Assembly: GCA_026954325.1 (NCBI GenBank)
Contig: JAIXKK010000157.1
Span: 1 to 64,000 of the forward strand
DNA from: Bryobacterales bacterium
GTDB taxonomy: Bacteria; Acidobacteriota; Terriglobia; Bryobacterales; Bryobacteraceae
DNA: 64,000 nt
Reading direction: 5' to 3'
The stretch's first letter is position 1. Each line of letters opens with the position of its first letter. The translations under genes were made by a program, and so were the position numbers. Positions 41,775-49,727 of the stretch are shown here, one piece after another. The notes below the pieces were generated by a model. It searched no databases and was not told the DNA's origin. It was given only the letters and a program-made list of their open reading frames with translations.

Positions 41775-43093
41775 ACAGGGTGGCCGGTGATTTGTTCATT
41801 CTTCCGGTCCCAATACATCTTCTTGCCTTCCCGGTAGGCGCGGGTGGCCATAATGACGGCGACGGCGTGGGCGAAGCCGGTCTCGATGTGGCCGTTCGGG
41901 GTCTTGCGTGAGCGCATGCATTCGAACCAGTTGTCGGTGTGCGCCTTCAGATTGTCGTCCTGATGAACTGGACCGGGCTCGGTGCTGCCCGGCAGTGTTA
42001 CGGGCTCGGGCTTCACTTTGGAATTGGCTGACTGAAAGATGCGGTTCGATCGCCAGCCGCTTTCCGGTTCGGCCAGGAACCACCACTGGGGGCTGCCTTC
42101 CCCCCCGGGCGAATACAGCGTGCCGCGCGCGCCGCGGATGATGGTGTGGTCGCCGTAAGCGTTTCCGAACGTGGTGCTGTAGGTGTACAACACCTGTTTT
42201 TCCGCGAATGTGGAAACGCACTGGAAGGTGTCGGGATTTTCTCGTACGTCGTGCCAGGCAAAGATGCCGCCGTTGGCCACGGTATCGCTCGGGATGAAGG
42301 TATCGAGATAGAAATGCGCCAGACCGGAGCCGTGGCTATACCACTGGTCGGTGATGCCGCCTGAGAAATCCTTGAAGATGCGGAACTCGAAATAGGCGCG
42401 CGGATCGAACGGGCGCGCCGCGCGGCCGAGAAGCCAGCGGTTCCAATCGGTATCCTGCTCGCGGATGGCTGCGACGTCCGCATCTTTGGGCGCGTGCCAG
42501 CGTGGGCCATTGAAGTTCCATGCCTGGTCGATGGAAACAATCTTGCCGAGCTTGCCGCCGCGGATGATTTCGCGCACCTGATGCTGGTAGGGACAGCTCA
42601 GCCATTGCGATCCCATCTGGACCACTTGCTTTCCGGCGCGCACGGCGTCGCGCGCGAGTTTGGCATCCTCGAGGGTGTTGGCCATGGGCTTTTCGCAATA
42701 GCAATCCTTGCCCGCGCCCACGACCTCGGCGAGGATTCTCGCGTGCTGGTGATCCCCGGTGGCGATCATGACGGCGTCCAACTCGGGGTCCGCCAGCAAA
42801 TCTTCCGAGTACTTGTACAATTTCGGCCGTGCTCCGAACTTACGTTCGGCATCATGGGCGGCGCGCTCGCGATTGACAGACCAGAGATCGCAGACACCGC
42901 GGAAATCGAACTTCGGATCCGTCGCGGAGGTGAGCTTCAGCATCGCGCGGTGGCCGAAGGCGCGATGGCCGCAGCCGATTTGTCCGATCTGGATGCGATC
43001 ATTGGCCCCCAGGATGCGTGTGTAGGACTTGGCGGTCTGCATGGCGGAGGCGGCGGCCGTGCCCAGAACCGCCCTGCGGGAAATGGAAGACAT
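41771..43093 (-). CDS. Tat-exported Gfo/Idh/MocA-family oxidoreductase
   Basis: 440 residues from ATG 43093 with a strong AAGGAGG about 6 bases upstream. The leader SSISRRAVLGTAAASA is a twin-arginine signal, consistent with export after cofactor binding. The Rossmann motif reads IGQIGCGHRAFGH, then the family DAVMIATGDHQHA and the catalytic CEKPMANTLEDAKLARDAV motif (Lys in EKP). The C-terminal beta-sheet domain contains HGSGLAHFYLDTF, a frequent sub-family pattern in Planctomycetes and Acidobacteria. Such enzymes oxidise or epimerise sugars with tightly bound NAD(P). Substrate unknown; placed within the sugar-related region. Confidence 0.9.
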   Translation of the reverse strand: MSSISRRAVLGTAAASAMQTAKSYTRILGANDRIQIGQIGCGHRAFGHRAMLKLTSATDPKFDFRGVCDLWSVNRERAAHDAERKFGARPKLYKYSEDLLADPELDAVMIATGDHQHARILAEVVGAGKDCYCEKPMANTLEDAKLARDAVRAGKQVVQMGSQWLSCPYQHQVREIIRGGKLGKIVSIDQAWNFNGPRWHAPKDADVAAIREQDTDWNRWLLGRAARPFDPRAYFEFRIFKDFSGGITDQWYSHGSGLAHFYLDTFIPSDTVANGGIFAWHDVRENPDTFQCVSTFAEKQVLYTYSTTFGNAYGDHTIIRGARGTLYSPGGEGSPQWWFLAEPESGWRSNRIFQSANSKVKPEPVTLPGSTEPGPVHQDDNLKAHTDNWFECMRSRKTPNGHIETGFAHAVAVIMATRAYREGKKMYWDRKNEQITGHPV

Positions 43094-43150
43094 GGCTCCT
43101 CCTTGGAAAATAGCCTGTTTTTTCGATGGTATCACCTGGCGATGGCGCCA

Positions 43151-44569
43151 TCAGCCGTTGAGAGGAGCGGTGCGCTTGTGCCAGTCGGTTGTCGATTGGT
43201 AGGCGTGGCCCACGCGGAAGAGCGTGGCCTCGTCGAAAGGCCTGGCGCAAAATTGAATGCCGAGCGGGAGAGATGGAGGACCGGCGGTGAAGCCGCACGG
43301 CAGCACAAGGGCTGGTATGCCGGCCACGTTGGCGAGGTTGAAGGTATCCGGCCGGGGTGCGCGTGGAGGATCGGTGGGAGCGTCAGTGTTGACGATCTCT
43401 TCCTCGAGTTTGGGCGCGGCGTTACCGGCCGGCAGCACCAGCACATCGCAAGTCTCGAAGACACGCCTCATCTCTTCCATCACCAGCGTTCGCAGACGCA
43501 GGGCCTTGATGTAATCCACGGCAGAGTAGAATGAGCCGGCTTCGAGGCGCTCGCGAACGAGGGAATCGAGCAGGTCCGCGTGTTCCCGCAGGCGCTTCTG
43601 GTGGAACGCCGCGGATTCGGCGCCGAGGATTACGGGGGAGATGGAACTGGCCAGCCCCGGTTGGCGAACCTGCACTTCGACCTGGACAACTCCCAGTTGC
43701 TTCAGCCGGGAGATGGCTTCGTGGAGAGCGGCCGCGGTCTCGGGGTGCACGTGGTCGAAGAAATAGTTTGAGGGAACGCCCAGGCGCAGACCCTTCACGC
43801 CGCCGTTGAGCGCCTTAGCGTAGTTTGGTACGGGCGCGGCGGCCGCGTTGCGGTCGTTGGGGTCGCTACCCGCAATGGCTTGCAGCATGAGAGCCACGTC
43901 CGTAACGGTTCGCGCCATTGGGCCTACATGGTCCAGCGTCCAACTGAGGGCGGTCACTCCGTGAAGGCTGACGCGCCCATACGTGGGCTTGAGCCCGACG
44001 ACACCGCAACTCTTGGCGGGCCCGCGAATGGAACCGCCGGTGTCGCTGCCTAGAGTGAGAGGGGCCATTCCGGCGGCGAGCGCCGCGCCTGATCCGCTCG
44101 AGGAGCCTGAGGGAGAGCAGGCGAGGTCCCACGGATTGCGCGCAGGCCCGGCAAGTCCTTTTTGGCCGCTTCCCATGGCGAACTCGAGAAGATTGAGCTT
44201 GCCGATCAGGATGGCGCCTGCCTTGTTGAGGCGGCCGGTGACGGTGGATTCGTAATCGGGAATCCAATTGGAGGTGACCTTCGATCCGTTGGTGGTGCGG
44301 ACACCGGCAGTGGCGATGAGATCTTTAGGGGCATAGGGGATGCCGTGCAGCGGTCCCCGATAGCGGCGCGCGGCGATGTCCTTCTCGGCTTGCCGTGCCT
44401 GATCGAGGGCGCGGTCGGCGGTGACGGTGAGGAATGCGTTCACCTTCGGGTTCACCTTTTCGATCCGTTCAAGGAACGCGCGCACTACTTCCACAGGGGA
44501 TAGCTTGCGCGCTTTGATGAGTGGCGCAAGTTCGGTGACGGGGCGAAAGAGAATTTCAGACGCATTCAC
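43151..44569 (-). CDS. Amidase (amidase-signature family)
   Basis: 472 residues. The Ser-cisSer-Lys triad is visible: Lys at about 82 in YAPKDLIATAG, and the signature GSSSGSGAALAAGMAPLTLGSDTGGSIRGPA at about 155-185 containing both serines. The overall pattern is GatA-like but without GatB or GatC neighbours, so it is a catabolic amidase. No signal peptide of its own is seen. It starts 15 bases after a small gene encoding a Tat-leader protein; the two probably form one transcription unit. Substrate unknown. Confidence 0.92.
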   Translation of the reverse strand: MNASEILFRPVTELAPLIKARKLSPVEVVRAFLERIEKVNPKVNAFLTVTADRALDQARQAEKDIAARRYRGPLHGIPYAPKDLIATAGVRTTNGSKVTSNWIPDYESTVTGRLNKAGAILIGKLNLLEFAMGSGQKGLAGPARNPWDLACSPSGSSSGSGAALAAGMAPLTLGSDTGGSIRGPAKSCGVVGLKPTYGRVSLHGVTALSWTLDHVGPMARTVTDVALMLQAIAGSDPNDRNAAAAPVPNYAKALNGGVKGLRLGVPSNYFFDHVHPETAAALHEAISRLKQLGVVQVEVQVRQPGLASSISPVILGAESAAFHQKRLREHADLLDSLVRERLEAGSFYSAVDYIKALRLRTLVMEEMRRVFETCDVLVLPAGNAAPKLEEEIVNTDAPTDPPRAPRPDTFNLANVAGIPALVLPCGFTAGPPSLPLGIQFCARPFDEATLFRVGHAYQSTTDWHKRTAPLNG

Positions 44570-44584
44570 GGCGCGGCCCCCGGT

Positions 44585-44860
44585 CTACTTGAGAATCCCC
44601 TGAGTGGGTGCAATCCGATCGTCAATCTCCATTTCGCGGAGGGTGCGCAACAGCGGCAGGCGGCGTTCGAGCACGGGTTGAAGCACGCGGAGGCGCTCGT
44701 CGCCGAGGCGTAATCCATGCGCCTCAGCGATGTTACGAAGAGCTTCCAAAGACAGGACGGAGGTGACTTGCCCGGCGCCGCTGCCGATTGTGGCGCCGCA
44801 GGCGAGCGATTGAATCAGGCGTCTTCTGTTCACGGTAAGTCTACGTTCGCTCAATTCCAA
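44585..44860 (-). CDS. Small Tat-leader protein upstream of amidase
   Basis: 91 residues from ATG 44860, or 82 from an in-frame GTG at 44833. NRRRLIQSLACGATIGSGAG is a twin-arginine leader; the short mature part (SLEALRNIAEAHGLRLGDERLRVLQPVLERRLPLLRTLREMEID) is helical. The pattern of such small proteins paired with amidase-signature enzymes suggests a subunit or export partner that could carry the leaderless amidase across the membrane. That function is inferred from position only; I do not recognise a named family. Confidence 0.62.
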   Translation of the reverse strand: MELSERRLTVNRRRLIQSLACGATIGSGAGQVTSVLSLEALRNIAEAHGLRLGDERLRVLQPVLERRLPLLRTLREMEIDDRIAPTQGILK

Positions 44861-44888
44861 ACGGCTGTCAATCTGCCGGGGCTACATC

Positions 44889-44914
44889 CCCAGGCGCGAT
44901 CCTTGCCGCCTGGG
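44889..44914 (-). terminator. Hairpin after the ACIII-cytochrome oxidase operon
   Basis: Directly after the coxD stop codon the minus strand carries a perfect 8-bp stem, CCCAGGCG with CGCCTGGG, around a 10-base loop, then a second small GGGG/CCCC hairpin (about 44877-44890). No U run follows, so it may be a Rho-assisted end or a 3' stabiliser of the long respiratory message. Confidence 0.4.
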
Positions 44915-45217
44915 CTACCACCATTGTCCCAGGGGTTGCCAGCCCCGGCTGAAGTAATCGCTGAGGACGAATACGAACATGATGGCCAGCCAGAAGAGCC
45001 CCGCGGCCACGAAGAGCCTGATCATGGAACTCGATTGCTTCAAGTTCATGAAGAACGTCACGACGAGCGTGCCCTTGATCACGGCGATGGTCATCGCCGC
45101 AATGAAGTTGTACTCACCCAGTTCGAGTTTCGAGACGGCCACGGTGGTGAAGGTGAGCGCGATGAGCACCGCCCACACGCCGGCGTATACTTTCGCGGGA
45201 ACAATAGAGTGCGTCAT
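44915..45217 (-). CDS. coxD: Cytochrome c oxidase subunit IV (prokaryotic)
   Basis: 100 residues from ATG 45217, overlapping the coxC stop as ATGA; the longer frame to 45544 lies over coxC and is spurious. Three hydrophobic helices are visible (about 12-30, 38-60, 70-92) with the family-like YAGVWAVLIALTFTTVAVSKL and YNFIAAMTIAVIKGTLVVTFFMNLK. This small integral subunit of heme-copper oxidases helps assemble the complex. It is the last gene of the operon and is followed directly by a hairpin. Confidence 0.88.
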   Translation of the reverse strand: MTHSIVPAKVYAGVWAVLIALTFTTVAVSKLELGEYNFIAAMTIAVIKGTLVVTFFMNLKQSSSMIRLFVAAGLFWLAIMFVFVLSDYFSRGWQPLGQWW

Positions 45218-45888
45218 TTGGTGTGTCCAATCAGGTAGAGGAGAGGGAAGAGAAAGATCCAGATGATGTCGACGAAATGCCAATAGAGGCCGATCATCTC
45301 GACGGGTGTGTACCATTGCGCGCTGAATCGGCGGCGGGCGGCCATGACAATAAGGGTGGTGATGAGACCCGCGCCTACAATCATGTGAAGCGCGTGCAGG
45401 CCAGTCATGGCGAAGTAGAGGAAAAAGAGGATCTGCGCCTGGTGGAAATACCGCGCGTCGGCATATTGAAAATTGGGGCCGGGGATGTGGTGATCGACCC
45501 ACTTTTCGTGGTACTCCACGAACTTGATGTCCAGAAAGACGCATCCGAGAATCAGCGTCAGCACCAGAAACAGGATGAGGGCTTTGTTTTTCCCGAGTTG
45601 CGCGGAATGTACGGCCATGGCCATGGTGAGGCTGCTGCAGATCAGCACGGCGGTATTGATTCCGCCCAGCGTTACGTTCATGAACTGGCTGGTGGAGGCG
45701 AACGCGTCCGGATAGAGGTTGCGGTAGACAGTATAGCCGCCAAACATTCCTCCGAAGAACATGACCTCAGTGAGGAGAAAAATCCACATTCCGAGCAAGG
45801 ACGATTCCAGTTGCTGCTCCGGCGTATCGAAGTGGTGCCGTAATTCCGGGGGATGAAGAGCTTCCAGGGTAACGTCGCTTTCAGCCAA
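45214..45888 (-). CDS. coxC: Cytochrome c oxidase subunit III
   Basis: 224 residues from a TTG at 45888, preferred because AAGGAGG sits 5 bases upstream and overlaps the coxA stop; an ATG at 45933 lies inside coxA. Seven-helix-type pattern without a split N-terminus: LLGMWIFLLTEVMFFGGMFGGYTVYR, TLGGINTAVLICSSLTMAMAV, FFLYFAMTGLHALHMIVGAGL and WHFVDIIWIFLFPLLYL. Subunit III stabilises the proton-uptake side of the oxidase. It lies between coxA and coxD in the caa3 gene set. Confidence 0.95.
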   Translation of the reverse strand: MAESDVTLEALHPPELRHHFDTPEQQLESSLLGMWIFLLTEVMFFGGMFGGYTVYRNLYPDAFASTSQFMNVTLGGINTAVLICSSLTMAMAVHSAQLGKNKALILFLVLTLILGCVFLDIKFVEYHEKWVDHHIPGPNFQYADARYFHQAQILFFLYFAMTGLHALHMIVGAGLITTLIVMAARRRFSAQWYTPVEMIGLYWHFVDIIWIFLFPLLYLIGHTK

Positions 45889-45898
45889 TGGATCCTCC

Positions 45899-47539
45899 TT
45901 ATCCGCGCGCTTCCGCGGCGTGGACAGACTCATCGCCGTAGTTATAGGCGTTCTCAGTGACTACCGGCATCTCGTCGAAGTTGAATGTCGGCGGAGGGGA
46001 GGGCGATTTTTCCCATTCGAGCCCCTTCGCATTCCACGGGTTTTGCGGCGCTCGTGGGCCGCGATTCCAGGCCCAGGCGAGGTAGATCATGGGGATGAGG
46101 TAACCCACGCCGAGGATGGATGCGCCGGCGCTGGAGAGCACGTTGAGGCTTTGGAACTCAGGGGCATAGGTGGCATAGCGGCGGGGCATGCCGAGGTAAC
46201 CGAGTATGAACTGTGGAAAGAAGGTCAGGTTGAACCCCACGAATACCACCAAGGCGGCGAATCTGGCCCACCCCTCCGGATACATGCGTCCAGTTATCTT
46301 GGGAAACCAGAAATGAATACCTCCCAGGTAAGCCATCACCATCCCCCCGACCATCGTGTAATGGAAGTGGGCAAGCACGAAGTAAGTGTCGGTAACAAGA
46401 ACGTCGATCGCGACGGTGGCTAAGAACAGGCCCGTGAGCCCGCCGATGGTAAACAGGCCGATGAAACCGAACGCGTACAGCATGGGCGTGTCATAGGAGA
46501 TGGACCCGCGATACATGGTGGCGGTCCAGTTAAAGACCTTGATGGCCGAGGGAACAGCAACCATGAAGCTGAGCAGGGAGAACAGCATGCCGGCGTACAT
46601 CGATTGGCCGGAGACAAACAGATGGTGCCCCCACACCAGGAAGCTCAGAATGGCGATGGCGACGCTCGAGAACGCAACAAAACCGTAGCCGAACACCGCC
46701 TTGTGCGAAAAACAGGTGATCAGTTCGCTGATCACTCCCATGCCCGGCAGAATCATGATATAGACTGCCGGGTGAGAATAGAACCAGAACAGGTGTTGAA
46801 AAAGGATGGGATCGCCGCCGAGTTTGGGATCGAAGATTCCCGCGTGAAAAAGCCGTTCCAGCCCGAGAAGCACGATGGTGATGGCCACCACGGGCGTACC
46901 CAGAACCTGAATGATGCTGGTTGCGTAATGGGACCATACAAACAGCGGCAGGCGGAACCATGTCATGCCAGGGGCGCGCATCTTATGAATGGTGACGATA
47001 AAATTCAGGCCGGTGAGGATGGACGAGAACCCCGCGACGAACACGGCCACCGCCGTCATGATGACATGAGTATTCGAGTAAGTGGTGCTGAACGGGGCGT
47101 AGAAGGTCCAGCCGGTATCCACGCCTCCGGAGGCGACGGCCGCGACAGCCACGACCCCGCCGATAATACAGATACCAGCTAGTAAGTTAATGCGCGGAAA
47201 CGCCAGGTCGCGCGCGCCGATCATCAGGGGGATGAGAAAGTTGCCGAGAACGGCGGGGATGGATGGGATCAGGAAGAAGAAGATCATGATGATCCCATGC
47301 ATGGTGAACAGCTTGTTGTAGGTTTCCGGCGAGAAAAGGAGGCCGTGGGGCGACGTGAGATTCAACCGCATCCCGACGGCGAATGCTCCGCCGATCATGA
47401 AGAACGCGGTGATGGAGAAGAGATAAAGCAGAGCGATACGTTTATGGTCCGTCGTGAACAGCCACGATTGCCAGCCGTACTGGATGTTGAGATAGTTTGG
47501 GCTCTCTTTGATTTTGGGTTGTTCGAAGGTAATGTTCAT
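45899..47539 (-). CDS. coxA: Cytochrome c oxidase subunit I (caa3 type)
   Basis: 546 residues with 12 or more helices. Heme and copper ligands are visible: TMHGIIMIFFFLIP (low-spin heme His), WFYSHPAVYIMILPGMG (CuB His and crosslinked Tyr), a His pair in WGHHLF, and AHFHYTMVGG with the high-spin and low-spin heme histidines. The YSHP form, lacking the Glu of the classical D channel, assigns it to the A2 subtype. Reduction of O2 to water with proton pumping is expected. Its ATG overlaps the coxB stop as ATGA. It accepts electrons via CoxB from the ACIII complex encoded in the same operon. Confidence 0.97.
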   Translation of the reverse strand: MNITFEQPKIKESPNYLNIQYGWQSWLFTTDHKRIALLYLFSITAFFMIGGAFAVGMRLNLTSPHGLLFSPETYNKLFTMHGIIMIFFFLIPSIPAVLGNFLIPLMIGARDLAFPRINLLAGICIIGGVVAVAAVASGGVDTGWTFYAPFSTTYSNTHVIMTAVAVFVAGFSSILTGLNFIVTIHKMRAPGMTWFRLPLFVWSHYATSIIQVLGTPVVAITIVLLGLERLFHAGIFDPKLGGDPILFQHLFWFYSHPAVYIMILPGMGVISELITCFSHKAVFGYGFVAFSSVAIAILSFLVWGHHLFVSGQSMYAGMLFSLLSFMVAVPSAIKVFNWTATMYRGSISYDTPMLYAFGFIGLFTIGGLTGLFLATVAIDVLVTDTYFVLAHFHYTMVGGMVMAYLGGIHFWFPKITGRMYPEGWARFAALVVFVGFNLTFFPQFILGYLGMPRRYATYAPEFQSLNVLSSAGASILGVGYLIPMIYLAWAWNRGPRAPQNPWNAKGLEWEKSPSPPPTFNFDEMPVVTENAYNYGDESVHAAEARG

Positions 47540-48525
47540 TTGGGACTCCCTTTGGCCGCCGCGGGCGCCCCCTTTGTGGGCGCGGGTTGTTCAGGCGGCT
47601 GAGAAAGGCTCTTCACGAAAACAATGAGCTGAAGAAGACCTTCCTCGCTGATTTGGCCCTGGAATACCGGCATCACGTTGCGTTCATAACCTTTGACGAT
47701 TTTCGCGTTGGGGTCGAGAATGGATTCGCGAACGTAGGCCTCGTCCGCCATCACAGTGCGGCCGTCGTCGAGTTGGACAGGATGGCCGAAGACGTTCCGC
47801 AGCGAGGGACAGCGGCCCTTGGCGTCGAGGACATGACAGGTGACGCAGCCGTACTGGGAAAAGAGCTTGGCTCCCTGGTCCACCATGGAGCCGCCGCGTT
47901 CGCCGCCGGAGAGCCAGACTTCGTAGTCGGCGGGGCTCATGACGTTCACCCAGCCGCCCATTTTGGAATGATCAGCGCCGCAGTATTCGGCGCAGAACAG
48001 GTGGTAGCGGCCCGGCTTTGTGGCTTGGAACCAGAGGATTTCATAATGCCCGGGGACCACATCGTGCTTTACACGGAAGGCGGGAATGAAAAAACTATGG
48101 ATGACGTCCTGGCTCGCCAGGGTCACTTTGACGGGCGTGCCGGTGGGAACATGGATTTCGTTGATTTCACGCTGGCCGCCCGGGTATTCCACCTTCCACA
48201 TCCATTGCTTTCCGGTGACATAAAGATCCAGCGTGTTCGCCGGCGGGTTGGCGCTGTCGAAATATAGCTTGGTTCCCCATACGAACATGACGAGCATCAC
48301 CAGGAACGGAATCGTGCTCCACACAATTTCCAACATCACCGATCCGTGGTGTTGCCGTGGAGGCGGCCCACCCGGGCGCCGGCGGTATTTTACGGCGAAG
48401 AAGAAGACGCAGCCGAAAATCAGCACGATCATAATGGCGCTGACCACGAGAAGGAACGTGTACAGCAGATCCACCTGACCGGCAAAGGCGGAGGCGCGCG
48501 GCGGGTAGATAGAGAGATTACCCAT
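47536..48525 (-). CDS. coxB: Cytochrome c oxidase subunit II fused to cytochrome c (caa3 type)
   Basis: 329 residues from ATG 48525 with GGAGG about 6 bases upstream; it overlaps the sco stop by 8 bases. Two N-terminal helices (about 17-42, 64-84) are followed by the CuA domain with its binding loop CAEYCGADHSKM (about 188-199) and HSFFIPAFRVKHD. The C-terminal cytochrome c domain has CVTCH at about 236-240 and a distal Met in NVMPVF. The fused heme defines a caa3 oxidase that can take electrons directly from the ActE or ActA cytochromes of ACIII. A Pro/Ala/Lys-rich tail ends the protein. Confidence 0.96.
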   Translation of the reverse strand: MGNLSIYPPRASAFAGQVDLLYTFLLVVSAIMIVLIFGCVFFFAVKYRRRPGGPPPRQHHGSVMLEIVWSTIPFLVMLVMFVWGTKLYFDSANPPANTLDLYVTGKQWMWKVEYPGGQREINEIHVPTGTPVKVTLASQDVIHSFFIPAFRVKHDVVPGHYEILWFQATKPGRYHLFCAEYCGADHSKMGGWVNVMSPADYEVWLSGGERGGSMVDQGAKLFSQYGCVTCHVLDAKGRCPSLRNVFGHPVQLDDGRTVMADEAYVRESILDPNAKIVKGYERNVMPVFQGQISEEGLLQLIVFVKSLSQPPEQPAPTKGAPAAAKGSPK

Positions 48526-49345
48526 TCCCGGCCTCCAGGCGCTTAACGCCGCCGCGCCCGAGCCTGGCGTCACGGCGGAACATGATGATCATGAATCCGA
48601 GCAGAACGCCCACTGTGGCCACTCCACCGGCGCGCAGGGCGCTCATGATCACGAAACCGTACTTGCCGTTGGCGGGATCGTAGTGGAAGCAGTAAAGCAA
48701 CACCTGGTCCACGGGAGATCCGATCTTTCCGCCGGATGCCTCGACAAGCCCCAGCCTCACGTCACGCTCGGGGTAGGAGATGCCATAAAAGTAGCGCGCC
48801 ACGCGGCCTTCGGGCGTGAGGACGATGATGCAGCTTGGATGAACGAATTGATTCGTGTTGGAGTCGTAGGCGAAGCGGAAGCCCACCGAGGCAGCCAGTG
48901 TATTGATGGCGCCCTCTGAGCCGGTGAGGAAGTGCCAGCCCGATTCGCTTCCCGGCCGGCCGTACTGCTTCATGATCTCCTCCTTCTTGGCCGCGGCCTG
49001 CGAAAAGTTCTCACGCGGGTCGAAACTTACCGCCACCACGTTGTATTCCTTGCCTGCCGTCAGGGGGAGTCCGTGGACGCTGCGCACCGTTCCGCGCAGC
49101 ACCATGTTGCATAAGGAGGGACACGTGTAGTAGACCAGTGCGAGGATGACCGGCTTGCCGAGATACCGGCCAAGAGTCACCTGGCTGCCATGCTCATCGG
49201 TGAACGTAAGATCCGGCGGCGCCTGAGCCCCCATTTTCTGATCGATGCCGATGTTTTCCAGCAGTTTCGGACGCCCGTAGACCTGAGCCTCGCAGAGGGC
49301 GGGGGTGAGCGCGAGCGCCGGGATCAAGACAAAGAACCGGGTCAA
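48518..49345 (-). CDS. sco: SCO1/SenC copper chaperone for CuA assembly
   Basis: 275 residues from TTG 49345 (AAGGAGG 10 bases upstream), overlapping the stop of the previous gene as TTGA. Signal peptide TRFFVLIPALALTPALCEAQ, thioredoxin-like domain with the copper motif YTCPSLCNMVL (CxxxC, about 83-87) and the distal His in FVHPSCIIVL, then a C-terminal transmembrane helix (GVATVGVLLGFMIIMFRRD). SCO proteins metallate the CuA site of subunit II, whose gene follows directly. The C-terminal anchor after the thioredoxin domain is typical for SCO proteins in ACIII-linked clusters. Confidence 0.93.
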   Translation of the reverse strand: MTRFFVLIPALALTPALCEAQVYGRPKLLENIGIDQKMGAQAPPDLTFTDEHGSQVTLGRYLGKPVILALVYYTCPSLCNMVLRGTVRSVHGLPLTAGKEYNVVAVSFDPRENFSQAAAKKEEIMKQYGRPGSESGWHFLTGSEGAINTLAASVGFRFAYDSNTNQFVHPSCIIVLTPEGRVARYFYGISYPERDVRLGLVEASGGKIGSPVDQVLLYCFHYDPANGKYGFVIMSALRAGGVATVGVLLGFMIIMFRRDARLGRGGVKRLEAGNG

Positions 49346-49719
49346 CGTTTTGGTGCCTCCTTTCTGACGGGAAAGCCGCGTTCGAGCGCCAAGTCGATGG
49401 CTCTGCTGATGGGAATGCGAACGATGCCCGCTTTGCGGTCCACCCAGCCGTAGGTGGAGAGTTGGTGATTTTCCCGCGCCAGGAAATCCTCCATTGCGGT
49501 TGCCGGGAACACTTCCAACCGCGGGGCGGGCGGGAAGATCCGCTCGGATGGGGCGAGAGGATTCTCGACGGATTCCGGTGGGGTGGCCTTGAGGTACTGG
49601 AACATCCCATAGGTGATCACGCACACGAGGGCGGTGACAATGGCGAGGCCGATGCCGGCCGCCAGGATGGGAAATACCGGCGCGTCGGTTGTTTCGTGTC
49701 CGCTGGTGTGATGTTCCAT
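49342..49719 (-). CDS. Small membrane protein of the ACIII-oxidase cluster
   Basis: 125 residues from ATG 49719. A His-rich start (MEHHTSGHETTD) precedes one transmembrane helix (PILAAGIGLAIVTALVCVITYGMFQYL, about 17-43), then a soluble segment with a conserved-looking block, STYGWVDRKAGIVRIPISRAIDLALERGFPV. This block recurs in small proteins of ACIII and SCO clusters in other bacteria, from memory. A role in oxidase assembly or as an extra ACIII subunit is likely but unproven. It starts 8 bases after actF and overlaps sco. Confidence 0.72.
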   Translation of the reverse strand: MEHHTSGHETTDAPVFPILAAGIGLAIVTALVCVITYGMFQYLKATPPESVENPLAPSERIFPPAPRLEVFPATAMEDFLARENHQLSTYGWVDRKAGIVRIPISRAIDLALERGFPVRKEAPKR

Positions 49720-49727
49720 AGGTCCTC

